Source: RGIG6353 sp045660745
GTDB lineage: Bacteria; Bacillota; Clostridia; Oscillospirales; SIG627
NCBI GenBank assembly: GCA_045660745.1
Contig: JAZREJ010000016.1
Coordinates: 1-40,890, forward strand
Length of the DNA: 40,890 nucleotides
Direction: 5' to 3'
Shown: positions 7,675 through 17,500 of the stretch, one piece after another
Layout of the letters: every line of letters starts with the position of its first letter
How positions within the stretch are numbered: position 1 is the first letter of the stretch
The notes under the pieces: model-generated
Database searches by the model: none
The model's input: only the letters and a program-made list of their open reading frames with translations
What the model was told of the DNA's origin: nothing
Made by a program: the position numbers and the translations under genes

Positions 7675-8103
7675 ATGAATAAGAACACAGAAGAGATGCT
7701 TCATGAGATTGGCACTCTTACAAAGAGCGGCGAAGGGGACAGAGACGAGCTTGAGGCTCTGCGCCGCGAAAAGACGATCCGTGAAAACCTCGCACTTGAG
7801 CTTGAGGAATTTCACACCCTTTTCCCCGAAACGGGAATCGACGATATTCCCGATGAAGTCTGGGAGAAATGTCCCGACGGCTACGGACTTTGCGCATGGT
7901 TCGCGCTCCACCTTTTGAAGAGTGAGGGCGAAAAGAAGAGTGCACAGCAGAAGAACGAGGAGAACTCAACAAGCGCCGTGCCCGATATCAAGGCGGAAGC
8001 CGAAGAAAACTATTTTTCACCCGAGGACGTTCTTCAGATGTCCGAAAAAGAGGTTGAAAAGAACTATCAAACAATACTCGAATCCATGAAAAAGTGGAAA
8101 TAA
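7675..8103 (+). CDS. Capsid scaffold-like protein, 142 aa
   Basis: A strongly charged, mostly helical protein lying directly before the coat gene, the usual place of the scaffolding protein that guides procapsid assembly and then leaves. The first 50 residues are an acidic coiled-coil-like stretch (ELEALRREKTIRENLALELEEF), followed by FPETGIDDIPDEVWEKCPDGYGL, and the C-terminal part ends in a KNYQTILESMKKWK basic helix, as in helix-loop-helix coat-binding ends of known scaffolds. The start is the ATG after GGAAAGGATATGTA; an in-frame ATG 21 bases upstream lies inside the Shine-Dalgarno region. The family is not recognised, so the call rests on composition and position. Confidence 0.55.
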   Translation: MNKNTEEMLHEIGTLTKSGEGDRDELEALRREKTIRENLALELEEFHTLFPETGIDDIPDEVWEKCPDGYGLCAWFALHLLKSEGEKKSAQQKNEENSTSAVPDIKAEAEENYFSPEDVLQMSEKEVEKNYQTILESMKKWK

Positions 8104-8130
8104 TTTGATTAAAGAAAGGAATTTAATATT

Positions 8131-8952
8131 ATGGCTATTACTAATTTTATCCCTACAGTGTGGAGCCGTGCGCTCTACGAGGAGCTTTCCAAGAACTACG
8201 TTGGCGTTAAGCTTTCAAACAGAGAATTTGAGGGCGAGATCAAAACCCAGGGCGACCGCGTCAAGATAAACGGACTCGGCCCCGTTACCGTATTCAACTA
8301 CACAAAGAACTCCAATATGCCTTCTCCCGAGGTGCTTTCGGACAATACGAGAATGCTTGTTGTAGATCAGGCGAAGGGCTTTAACTTCTGCATTGACTCT
8401 ATTGATGACGTGCAGTCGTCTCCAGATCTCATTCGTGCTGCTATGAAAAAGGCGGCTGATGCGCTCAGTGACGTTGCTGATAAGTATGTTTACTCACTTG
8501 ACGATCCTGAGGTTGAGGTTGTGGAAAATGCGGCGGTGGATACCGAAAACATCTTGAAGACACTTTCCAATGCACGCAGAATCCTCATGGAGAACAACGT
8601 ATCCAACTCAACTCCTATTTCCCTTGAGGTTCCGCCCGCTATCGAGCAGATACTCGTGCTTGCCAAGGTGCTTCGTGACACCGATAACAGTCGCGACTTT
8701 GCAAATGGCTATATCGGACGTCTTATGGGCTTTGACATTTACGTTACCAACAACATTACCCAGGATGAAAACGGCAATTACAAATGTATTGCAAGAACTG
8801 AAAGAGCAATTGCTTTTGCTGAACAGATCAACTCCATTAAGCCTTATGAGCCTGAACAGCGTCACGGCACTGCTGTAAAGGGACTTCATCTTTACGGTGC
8901 TAAGATCGTATATCCCAAGGAAATGGTATTTCTTAATCTTAAGACTGCCTGA
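8131..8952 (+). CDS. Major capsid protein, P22 coat-like (HK97 fold), 273 aa
   Basis: Coat protein that forms the icosahedral shell. The N-terminus (MAITNFIPTVWSRALYEEL, then NYVGVKLSN) and the following GDRVKINGLGPVTVFNY beta segment are typical of P22 coat-protein-5-like capsids found in Clostridia prophages and podoviruses. A RAAMKKAADALSDVADKYVYSL spine helix lies near residue 95, here split into RAAMKKAADALSD and VADKYVYSL. The late GFDIYVTNNI and AIAFAEQI segments are also typical. At 273 residues it is shorter than P22 coat (about 430) but normal for the smaller members. A strong hairpin follows the stop codon and could raise the level of this message. Confidence 0.85.
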   Translation: MAITNFIPTVWSRALYEELSKNYVGVKLSNREFEGEIKTQGDRVKINGLGPVTVFNYTKNSNMPSPEVLSDNTRMLVVDQAKGFNFCIDSIDDVQSSPDLIRAAMKKAADALSDVADKYVYSLDDPEVEVVENAAVDTENILKTLSNARRILMENNVSNSTPISLEVPPAIEQILVLAKVLRDTDNSRDFANGYIGRLMGFDIYVTNNITQDENGNYKCIARTERAIAFAEQINSIKPYEPEQRHGTAVKGLHLYGAKIVYPKEMVFLNLKTA

Positions 8953-8959
8953 CGGCAAT

Positions 8960-8990
8960 ATCCGTGTCCCGATTTTTTCGGGACACGGAT
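8960..8990 (+). other. Strong hairpin after the capsid gene
   Basis: A perfect 13-base inverted repeat (ATCCGTGTCCCGA / TCGGGACACGGAT) with a T-rich 5-base loop sits just after the coat stop codon. On the plus strand it is followed by A rather than T, so it is not a standard terminator; the next gene's Shine-Dalgarno comes right after. It may protect the 3' end of an abundant coat message or separate it from the fibre message by processing. Confidence 0.6.
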
Positions 8991-9007
8991 AAAAAAGGAG
9001 GATAACT

Positions 9008-9958
9008 ATGGCACTTAAAAGGCTTGACAAAGATATCTCCCACGTATCAAAGCTTCCCGATATACCGACTCTTGAGAACGGATATACGCCGGAGTCTCTG
9101 AAGGAGAGGTTTGACATGGCGGGAGAGGATATAAAAGAATATATAAACGAGATCCTTATAAATGAGCTTGAAGGAGAAATGGGGGCGTCATCTATAGGTA
9201 TCAGAGCTGATGAAAGCCTCAGCGGAGCAACCGTACAGGAAGGACTTTGCGACCTTGCGGGTAAGATACGCGAGGTTGTCGGAGGACAGATACCCGACGG
9301 CACTATATCTCCCGATAAATTTGTTCCGAGCATTGCAAGCTTCATTAAGGAAGGGTCTCATAAAATGAGGCTGTTTGCAGAGCCGGGCGAGCACGTCTTT
9401 ACACCTACAAGAACAGGGGATTACAAGATAACTGTACAGGGCGCGGGCGGAGGCGGCTCCGTTTTCGGGGTTTATTATCACTCCTACGGAGGCGGCTCAG
9501 GTGCAGTTACAACGGGATGTATAAGACTTACAGCGGGGCATGATTATACCGTGAAAATCGGTAAAGGCGGAAACGGGGTCAAGAGTGACCTCAGCGGTAA
9601 CCTTTTGTCAAATGCGGAATGCGGAGAGGCATGCGGATTTTATGACGGTGAAACCGAGCTCCTTTTTGCGGAGGGCGGTAAGATCGGCACTCACTATGAC
9701 GGAGAGGCGACCTCACGAGGGGGTATAATCTGCAAGACAGGTGAATGCCCGCGAATGAAATTTAAGTCGAATAATTCGACTCCCACCTTTGAAAACGGTG
9801 CAGGCTCCGAATTTGCCTCGGAAACATCAAACAAAGATATGAATGCAGGATACGGCGCAGGTGGCTTCGGCGCTGAATATACCCTTACTTCTTATACCTA
9901 TGTGAGGTCAGGCGGTCAGGGTGGCAACGGCTGTGTCCTGATAGAATGGGTGGAGTGA
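9008..9958 (+). CDS. Glycine-rich virion fibre/adhesin-like protein, 316 aa
   Basis: A two-part protein. The first 110 residues are helical and charged, with a region resembling a fibre shaft start (SLSGATVQEGLCDLAGKI and IPDGTISPDKFVPSI). From about residue 128 a glycine-rich beta domain begins with FTPTRTGDYKITVQGAGGGG (split here at 20) and contains repeated GGGS, GKGGNG and GAGGFG turns, closing with GGQGGNGCVLIEW. This closing motif is typical of the glycine-rich domains at the tips of phage tail fibres, which contact host receptors. The RBS is AAAAGGAGG with normal spacing. In this cassette it is the likely receptor-binding part of the particle. Domain recognition is moderately sure, target unknown. 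Confidence 0.6.
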   Translation: MALKRLDKDISHVSKLPDIPTLENGYTPESLKERFDMAGEDIKEYINEILINELEGEMGASSIGIRADESLSGATVQEGLCDLAGKIREVVGGQIPDGTISPDKFVPSIASFIKEGSHKMRLFAEPGEHVFTPTRTGDYKITVQGAGGGGSVFGVYYHSYGGGSGAVTTGCIRLTAGHDYTVKIGKGGNGVKSDLSGNLLSNAECGEACGFYDGETELLFAEGGKIGTHYDGEATSRGGIICKTGECPRMKFKSNNSTPTFENGAGSEFASETSNKDMNAGYGAGGFGAEYTLTSYTYVRSGGQGGNGCVLIEWVE

Positions 9959-9959
9959 T

Positions 9960-10538
9960 ATGGTAAAAGAATATTCATATGAAAAAAATAAAAACGACCT
10001 TCTTACTCCTAATTTCAAGGTAGGTGAGTTTCGGGCAAGACGCGGCGGACATCTTGACGGAGACAAGATACTCATAGATGAGGAGCTTGTGGAAAAGCTT
10101 GAGCTTCTATCCCTTGCTGTGAGGCGTGTTCCTGTTATAATCACAGATGGCTACCGTACAGAGGAGTATGATAAAATACTCACCGGCGGTATCGGACAGC
10201 ACACAAAGGGTAAAGCGGCGGATATTAAGGTCAGGGGCTATTCCTCGTATGAGCTTGCAGCTCTTGCCGAGGAAATCGGCTTTAACGGTATAGGCATTAT
10301 AAACGGGGAAGCCATACACGTTGATACGAGAGGATATAAAAGTTTTTTTATAGAAAACAGTACCCAAAGCACAGATATAACAAAGGTGATACATTTCAGG
10401 AGTGACGAAATGAGACACCGTCTTGTACAAAAATATTTCGGTCTCGGAGATAACACTGTTGAATATCTTAAGGCGTGGAATTGGGGAGCCATACTGTTTG
10501 ATAAGCTGTTCCTCGGAATACTTGATGCGGGGAGGTGA
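9960..10538 (+). CDS. M15-type peptidoglycan peptidase (endolysin or virion lysin), 192 aa
   Basis: A zinc peptidase of the M15 family (peptidase M15A/M15_3), which cuts D-Ala-containing peptide bonds in peptidoglycan. The catalytic signature is clear: ITDGYRT near residue 61, GIGQHTKGKAADIKV with His81 and Asp88, and AIHVDTRG with His120, giving the expected His-Asp-His zinc site. The domain covers about residues 15-130; the C-terminal 60 residues are helical and of unknown role. No signal peptide is present. Its start follows the fibre stop by one base, with GGAGTGAT as site. It may release particles by lysis or be carried in the particle to open the target wall. Confidence 0.82.
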   Translation: MVKEYSYEKNKNDLLTPNFKVGEFRARRGGHLDGDKILIDEELVEKLELLSLAVRRVPVIITDGYRTEEYDKILTGGIGQHTKGKAADIKVRGYSSYELAALAEEIGFNGIGIINGEAIHVDTRGYKSFFIENSTQSTDITKVIHFRSDEMRHRLVQKYFGLGDNTVEYLKAWNWGAILFDKLFLGILDAGR

Positions 10539-10543
10539 GAAAA

Positions 10544-11527
10544 GTGAGCAGTGTAAAAAACTATGCTTCTCTTATGGAGAAGGGATATGCATCCGCGCTT
10601 AACAGAATACAGAAAAGATTTGACCTTGAAAAAGGATATCTTGACGAGCAGTATCTTGCCCGTGCAAGACAGATAAACAAGGAAACTCACGACGCTAAAA
10701 ACTCTGCTTCAGCGGGACATACAATAGGTCTGGCTAACGTTCGCGACGAGCTGTTGTCTAAAGGGCTTTCAAGCTCCGGAGAATCGGTGAACGCAGTTAT
10801 AAGATCAAATCTTGCAAAGAATTCGGATTACGCAAAGCTTGATGCTGAGGCTACCCGTTCTCATACCGAAAACGCTCTTTCGCGAAGCCGAGAGCTTGGC
10901 AATCTCATCTCAAACAGAATAGATGCCGAAGCGGAGCTTGAGGATAAGATGCTGAAAGCGGTAAGAGATGAGGAGCGTTACGCTGATGAGATGCGTATGA
11001 AGGAAGAAGCAAGCGCCGAAGACAAAAGACGCTGGGAGACAGAACAGGCAATGAAGGAGGCATCTGCCAAGGATGAGCGTGAGCGTTGGGAGGCTGAACA
11101 GGCGTCAAAGGAAGCATCTGCCAAGGAAGAACGCGAGCGTTGGGAGAAAGAGACCGAGCGCCGTAATTTTGAGTCTGACAGAAAATTTGCCGCTGACGAG
11201 GCTCAGAGAAAGATTGAAAATTCTCAACAGGCACAGAAGATAGCTATCTCAATGGAAAAAACGTCATCGGGCACATCCGATGGTGAGAAAGGTTCATCTG
11301 TTGCAACAGGCGGTACACAGACACCGAGCGGATACGTTCCCGATTATTCGGCGGATGAGCTTGTGCGTGATATATTCAAGTCTATCCAGCGTCAGTATTT
11401 TCCGTCCGAAAAGGCGAGAAGCGCTGCAATGGAAAAATCCATATATCAGATTTTAAACGATACTACTCTTGCTCCTTCCTTCAAGGCGGAGGTAAGAGTA
11501 TACGCATCGGCACTCGGATATATTTAA
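10544..11527 (+). CDS. Repeat-containing coiled-coil protein closing the virion cassette, 327 aa
   Basis: A highly charged helical protein with three adjacent near-identical repeats of 17-18 residues beginning EASA and containing R-W-E (about residues 154-206), inside a long coiled coil. The N-terminal 60 residues (KNYASLMEKGYASALNRIQ) are helical, followed by a Gly/Ser linker containing SKGLSSSGESVNAV; a TSSGTSDGEKGSSVATGG linker separates a C-terminal helical domain. I chose the GTG start placed 7 bases after GGAGGT; another GTG nine bases upstream overlaps the peptidase stop and sits inside that site. It could be an internal ejection, needle or fibre-anchor protein, but no family is recognised. 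After it, about 70 bases without a terminator lead to the glucan synthase gene. Confidence 0.6.
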   Translation: MSSVKNYASLMEKGYASALNRIQKRFDLEKGYLDEQYLARARQINKETHDAKNSASAGHTIGLANVRDELLSKGLSSSGESVNAVIRSNLAKNSDYAKLDAEATRSHTENALSRSRELGNLISNRIDAEAELEDKMLKAVRDEERYADEMRMKEEASAEDKRRWETEQAMKEASAKDERERWEAEQASKEASAKEERERWEKETERRNFESDRKFAADEAQRKIENSQQAQKIAISMEKTSSGTSDGEKGSSVATGGTQTPSGYVPDYSADELVRDIFKSIQRQYFPSEKARSAAMEKSIYQILNDTTLAPSFKAEVRVYASALGYI

Positions 11528-11596
11528 AGACTTTTGAAAAAACTGCATAAATTTCCCTTTCCTGTTTCATATTAAAGAGGAAAGAGAGGGATAAGT

Positions 11597-14500
11597 ATGC
11601 ATGATAGGTTTTTGAAGGAAGAACTTATACGGTCGGTTGGAAAAGATCCCGCCAAAACCGATATCAAAAGATCAATGAGAAAGATACGGGCGGCGCACGA
11701 TCTTGTTAAAAACGGAAGAAGTCCGCTTGACAGGATACAGTCCGCCTGGCTTTTTGAAAATTTTTATCTGATAGAAAGAACTGCGGCAGAACTTGCGGGA
11801 TATACGAACGAGATGTATATCCCGTTAAGCTGTGTTACCGACAAATTTGCAGAGCTTGTTGATATCCCCGACAAGGAAAACGTATCTGTACTTTTTGAGG
11901 TCATCACCCGTGAAAAGTCAATAGATGACAGGGTGCTTGAGAAGATCAAGGAAGCGCTTCTTGTTTCGTGTATTCACAAGATTTGCGAAAGGCTTGAAAA
12001 CGGAGGAGAAGTAGGATGTAAAATAGAGCTTTTGAGACAGATAGGAATATTTGACTTTACTCCGTATATAATCGGTTTTTCCGAGTCCGAAAGACTTTTG
12101 CGTTCCGATCCTGCGGGTGTGTGGCAGAAAATGCGCGGGGAATCAAGGGCTCTTTATAAGCGCAAAATATACAATATGGCGAAGCGTGATGGGGTAAGCT
12201 TTGAGGAAAAGTGCGAAGAAATCCTGTCAAATGCTGTCGAGCACTCCTGCCACATAGGTGAATTTATAAATTTCAAGAATCGGGCAAGGTTTGTTTATTA
12301 TCCGCTACTGCTGATCATATTTCTTCTGAGCTACGGAACATCTGCGTGGTTCATATTTTCAAACTTTAAAGGGCTTGTCCCCGTTCTTATAACACTGACC
12401 CTTTCCGTTCCGCTGTTTGAGACAAGCGAAAGGCTCAGCGCATTTATACTGTCGCTTTTTTTCAAGAGTGATATCCTGCCAAGGGTGGAGATAGAGAACA
12501 TAGGAGAGGATATTCCAACTCTTGTAGTCATTCCCTCAATGATTCCGGATAAGGCGAGCGCGGTAAAACTTTTTTCGCACCTCGAAAGACTGTGGTTGAA
12601 ATCGAGGAGCCGTAAGGGGAATGATACAGGCCTTTATTTCGGAATACTTGCAGATTTTCCCGAAAGCGATATCAAGAATCCCAAAACGGATAATGAAATT
12701 GTGGACACATCCCAAAAGTGGGTCATGTCGCTCAATGAAAAATACGGTGAACACTTTGCATTTTTCACCCGTGACAGGGTACTTGATAAGCGAAGCGGCA
12801 AGTACGGTGCTCACGAGAGAAAGAGAGGCGCTCTTCTTGAGCTTACAAAATTTGTGCTTGGGAGAGAAAGCCGTGTTAAGAGCTTTGGCGCGAATATGCC
12901 GAGGATAAAATATGTTGTGACACTTGACAGTGATACAGACGTTGCAATGGACGACATCAGACGCTTTGTCGGTACAATGGAGCATCCGTTGAACCGCCCT
13001 GTGCTCTGTAAGAAGGAGGGGGCTGTTTTTGTCGAAAAGGGCTTCGGAATACTTCAGCCTAAGATAGAGACTTGTCTTGAATCGGGCTTTGCCACACCGT
13101 TTTCCCTTCTTATCAGTGGTATCGGGGGGCACGATATATATCACGGTCCTGCGTTTGATTTGTTTCACGTGCTTCACAGACGCGCAATGTTCTGCGGTAA
13201 GGGGATATTTGATGCCGAGTGTTATCTCAAGGTTCTTGAAAACGCCTTTCCCGACGGAATAATTTTAAGTCACGATATGCTTGAAGGCTCAAGGCTTGGA
13301 GCGGGCATCATGACGGATATGTCTTTTTCTGACAGTGTACCGAAAAACGTTATTTCTTACTACAAGCGTGCGCACCGATGGGCACGAGGAGACGTTCAGG
13401 CTCTCGGATTTGTGACACGCCGTGTACCGGATAAACATTTCAAAAGAGTGAAAAATCCTCAGAGTCACGCCGACCGATTTTATTTTTTCAGCGGTCTTTT
13501 AAAGCTTCTGTCTCCGATATTTTCTGTGCTTGCAATTTTTCTTGCAGCAACTGAACGTGGGACACTTTCTGTATGTGTGCTTTTCCTGTCTACCTCTCCG
13601 CTCTGGCTTTACTCGGTCATACAGATCGTGTCAATGCTCTCTCGCCTTTCTTTTTCAAGACTTTTAAGGCGTTTCTTCAGTGAAGCGGCGACAGGTCTTG
13701 TCAGAGAGCTTGCATATTTTTTTGCATCGTTTTGTTCACTGTTTTTCAGAGCATGGAAAAACTTTACCGCTATTTGTACCTCTGTGTGGAGAATACTTGT
13801 CAGCGGGCGAAATCTTCTTGAATGGTCTACCGCGTCCGATACCGAAAAGGCAGCGGAAAAAGGCGGTATTATAGGTTATTTCATCTTTGCTATTCCTTCA
13901 TTTGTTGCGGGAGTATGCCTTCTTGTTTTATCGGTAAACGGAGCGGCAAGGCTTGCCGGGATTGCGTTTTGTATATTTTTTATATTCGGATATGCAACGG
14001 CAAGAAATACTTCTGTAAGGCGTCTTGTTTCATCAAAGGACGCAGAAAAGCTCAAGACGTATGCAGAAAGAGCATTTGCGTTTTTTAATACTGTCACGGC
14101 TACAGATAATTTTCTTCCCTGTGACAATCTTTCCGTATCCCCGAATAAAGCTCTTGCACACCGTACCTCTCCCACTAATATAGGTCTTTATATGCTTTCG
14201 CTTCTTGCCGCAAGAGACCTTGATTTTATAACCACCTCGGTACTTGTAAAAAGACTTGAAAACACCGTTTCAACACTTGAAGCGCTCCCGAAATACAGGG
14301 GACATCTTTATAACTGGTATGATACCCGTACAGGAGAGGTGTGCGGGGAAAAATATATCTCATTTGTTGACAGCGGAAATTTAACAGTATCATTGCTTAC
14401 ACTTCGCATGGGACTTCTTGAGTATCTTGATGAAGATGAGCGCATTAGAGCGCTTTCGGGACGGCTTGAAGCACTTGAAAAAAATACAGACTTTAAATTT

Positions 14501-17500
14501 CTTTACAATTCATCACGAAAGCTGTTCTCTATAGGCTACAGTGTAGACCGTGAGGAATGTGATAAAGGGTGCTATGATCTTTATATGAGCGAGGCGCGCA
14601 CTACTGACTATTATGCCGTTGCGCGCGGAATAGTGGATAAAGAGCATTGGTCGCGTCTTTCACGTGCGCTTGTTGCAAGACATTTACGTCTTGGAAGTGC
14701 ATCCTGGAGCGGCACAGCTTTTGAATATTTCATGCCGATTCTGTTTCTTCCCGTTTATGCTAACAGCTTTTCTGATGAAGCTCTTTCATTTGCCTTTTGC
14801 GAACAGACCGAGTACGCATCCGCGACATCTCACGGCAGAGTCTGGGGAACCTCCGAGAGCGGATATTTTGCCTTTGACAGGGATATGAATTATCAGTACA
14901 AGGCATTTGGGGTCCCTTCGCTGGCTCTTTCTACTGACAGCGAAAAGGACAGGGTGATATCGCCTTATTCGTCTTTTTTGATGCTTTCAGAGAATCCCTC
15001 TTACTGTACAAAGAACCTTGAGCGCCTTGAAAAGTGCGGTATGTGGGGAGAATACGGTTTTTACGAGGCTCTTGACCTCACTCCGTCAAGAGTTGGCGGT
15101 GGCAGTGCAATGGTAAAAAGCTACATGGCGCATCACGTAGGAATGAGTATTTTGTCTGTGGCGAACGTTCTTCTTGACGGAGTATTCAGAAAACGGTTCT
15201 TGCGGGATGCCGAAATGGGAAGTGCGGTGGAGCTCTTAAAGGAGAAGATACCCGTTGATGCTCCCGTGGTAAAGAGAAAAGCCTTGAAAAAACGCGCTAA
15301 AAAGCCTTTATCAACAAGTAATTCGGAAACACGCACTGTGTGTAAGAATCGTTCAAGAAAGGCTACTTGCGCACTTGTTGGAAGAGAAACGTCGCTTATT
15401 CTTGATGAGAGCGGAATAAGAGAATTTTCTTCAAAGGGAATATCGCTTACGCGCCCCGACACACCGCTATCCTTTCTTCCGTTTTTGAGAAAAGATAATA
15501 CTTTCTTCACTCCTGCTTCGGAGGAGCGATCAAACTTTGCGTGTGGCGGAGGGTATGCGGAATATTCGTCGGAGACAGGAAGGATATTAATAAATCTTTC
15601 AAGTGATAAATGTGCGGTGAGGATAAAGCTTTCTACGATGTACAGAGACGGAGACACCGCCTGTCAAAGCGGTATTTATATAGAGCCGTCAGCCGTCTCC
15701 CGTGAGGCATACGTTACCCATCCTGCATACACTGAGTTGTTTTTCGAAGCGGTGTACGACGAAGAAAAGGATGCTTTATTCCTTGAATATAAAGGACGCG
15801 ACGGGCTGTTTGTTTGTCTTCTTTCGGATTCCCGATTTGAGTTTGAGGTGTTTCGCGAGAGAATATTTGCAAGATGCGACAGGAATCTTAACACTCTTTT
15901 ATCATATATTAGGAAAAATGATTCCTTCACTTGTGATACCGGAACGCTTCTCTCTCCGTGTATACTTGCAAGAGGTGTGGGAGTCACGGATGCTACTTTT
16001 GTTTTAGGTTACGGAAAAAGCTTGTCCGAGGCTTACTTCTGTGCAAAAAGCGAGCTTGATAAGAGCGCGCATAAAAGTGTGTGCGATTCCGATAGTTGGG
16101 AAAAGAGAATGCTCATGTCTGCCGGCATCACATCCTTTGATTCTTCTCTTTCTGAGAGGCTTCTTTCCTCATTTGACTCAGGAGACAGTTTTAAGCTTTG
16201 CGAACGTTTACCTCAGGTATTTTCAAAAAATTCCCTCTGGGCGCTCGGCATTTCGGCAACGCTTCCCATAACAGCGGTAAGAGGCGGACTTGACGCAGAA
16301 TTTTTAAGGAATATACTTGAGCTTCACCGATTTCATTATATTTCGGGTGTTTTTTACGATCTTGTTTTTGTGTGCGTTGACAAGGGATACCACACTCCCG
16401 AAAAAGATGCTGTTACATCACTTATTGATGAGTGTCGATGCCGATTTATGGAGAATCAACGAGGCGGTATCTTTGTTGTCGGTGCTGACTGTGAGGAGCT
16501 TATAAGATGCGCCGCAGCGGTGTTTATCGACGGTGAGGAGAATAAGGAGGTGAAAAGGGCGGATGAGATAAAATTTAATTGTGCTTCACCAGCTTTCCCA
16601 ATATCCGATAAGCCGTCGGGATTTATTGACGGCGGATATGTAATAGACAAGAGGGTATATGAGCCTGAAATACTGTGGCATCACATAATAGCATCCGATG
16701 CATTCGGAACACTTTTATCCTCCCGCGGGCTTGGGCATACCTGGGTATACAATGCAGGGCTTACAAGGCTTGACGTATGGGAAAACGATAGGGTAAGCTG
16801 TGAGCGGGGAGAAAAGCTGTTTCTTGAATGGCGAGGTAAGACCTACGATGTGTGTCAAAGTGCCGCAAGGGTGGAGCTTTATCCGGGAATCGCAAAATAT
16901 ATAACACCGTTTTGCGAGGTGAGTGTTTCCTGTCATCCGAGACTTTTATATAAGAGAGTAAAGGTGCATCTTCTCGTTGAAGGGCAGGTAAAGCTTTTTT
17001 ATAAAATGTCGCCTGTCATGGGGGATGGCAGTGTTCGGGCAGGCGGAGTGTTTGCCCGCGATATCGGATGCGGTATTAAATTCTGTCACCCATTCTCGGA
17101 CATCAAAATGGATGGTTTTGGCATACTGCTCTGTCCGAATGAAAAAAATGTTAAGGCGAGTGCATTCGGTATAGAATGCGAGAAGATTTCATTTGTCGGT
17201 GCGAGGGTGGATTTTATTCTCGGCTTTGCGGGAAGTGAAAAGCATTTTGAAAAGATAATATCTGACACTGAGGACACGGAGGCGTTGTCCGAGGGCTATG
17301 CAAAAAAGTTTTTACCCCGTTTTGTAAAGACAGACTTTTCCGAGAGTGCCGAAAAAATGTATAATCTGCATCTCCCCTTGCAGTGTGCGATATCGCGAAT
17401 AGTTGCACGTACAGGTCCGTATCAGTCAGGTGGTGCGTGGGGCGGACGCGATCAGACTCAAGATATGCTTTTTCTTATTGACGTCTGCCCGAATAGGGTG

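Noticed and set aside
8960..8990. Intrinsic terminator after the coat gene
   Set aside because: On the plus strand the stem is followed by A residues, not T; the only T-run is in the loop.
12536..13177. A 213-codon minus-strand frame inside the glucan synthase gene
   Set aside because: It is antisense to the GT84 catalytic core, with no ribosome site and no domain features.
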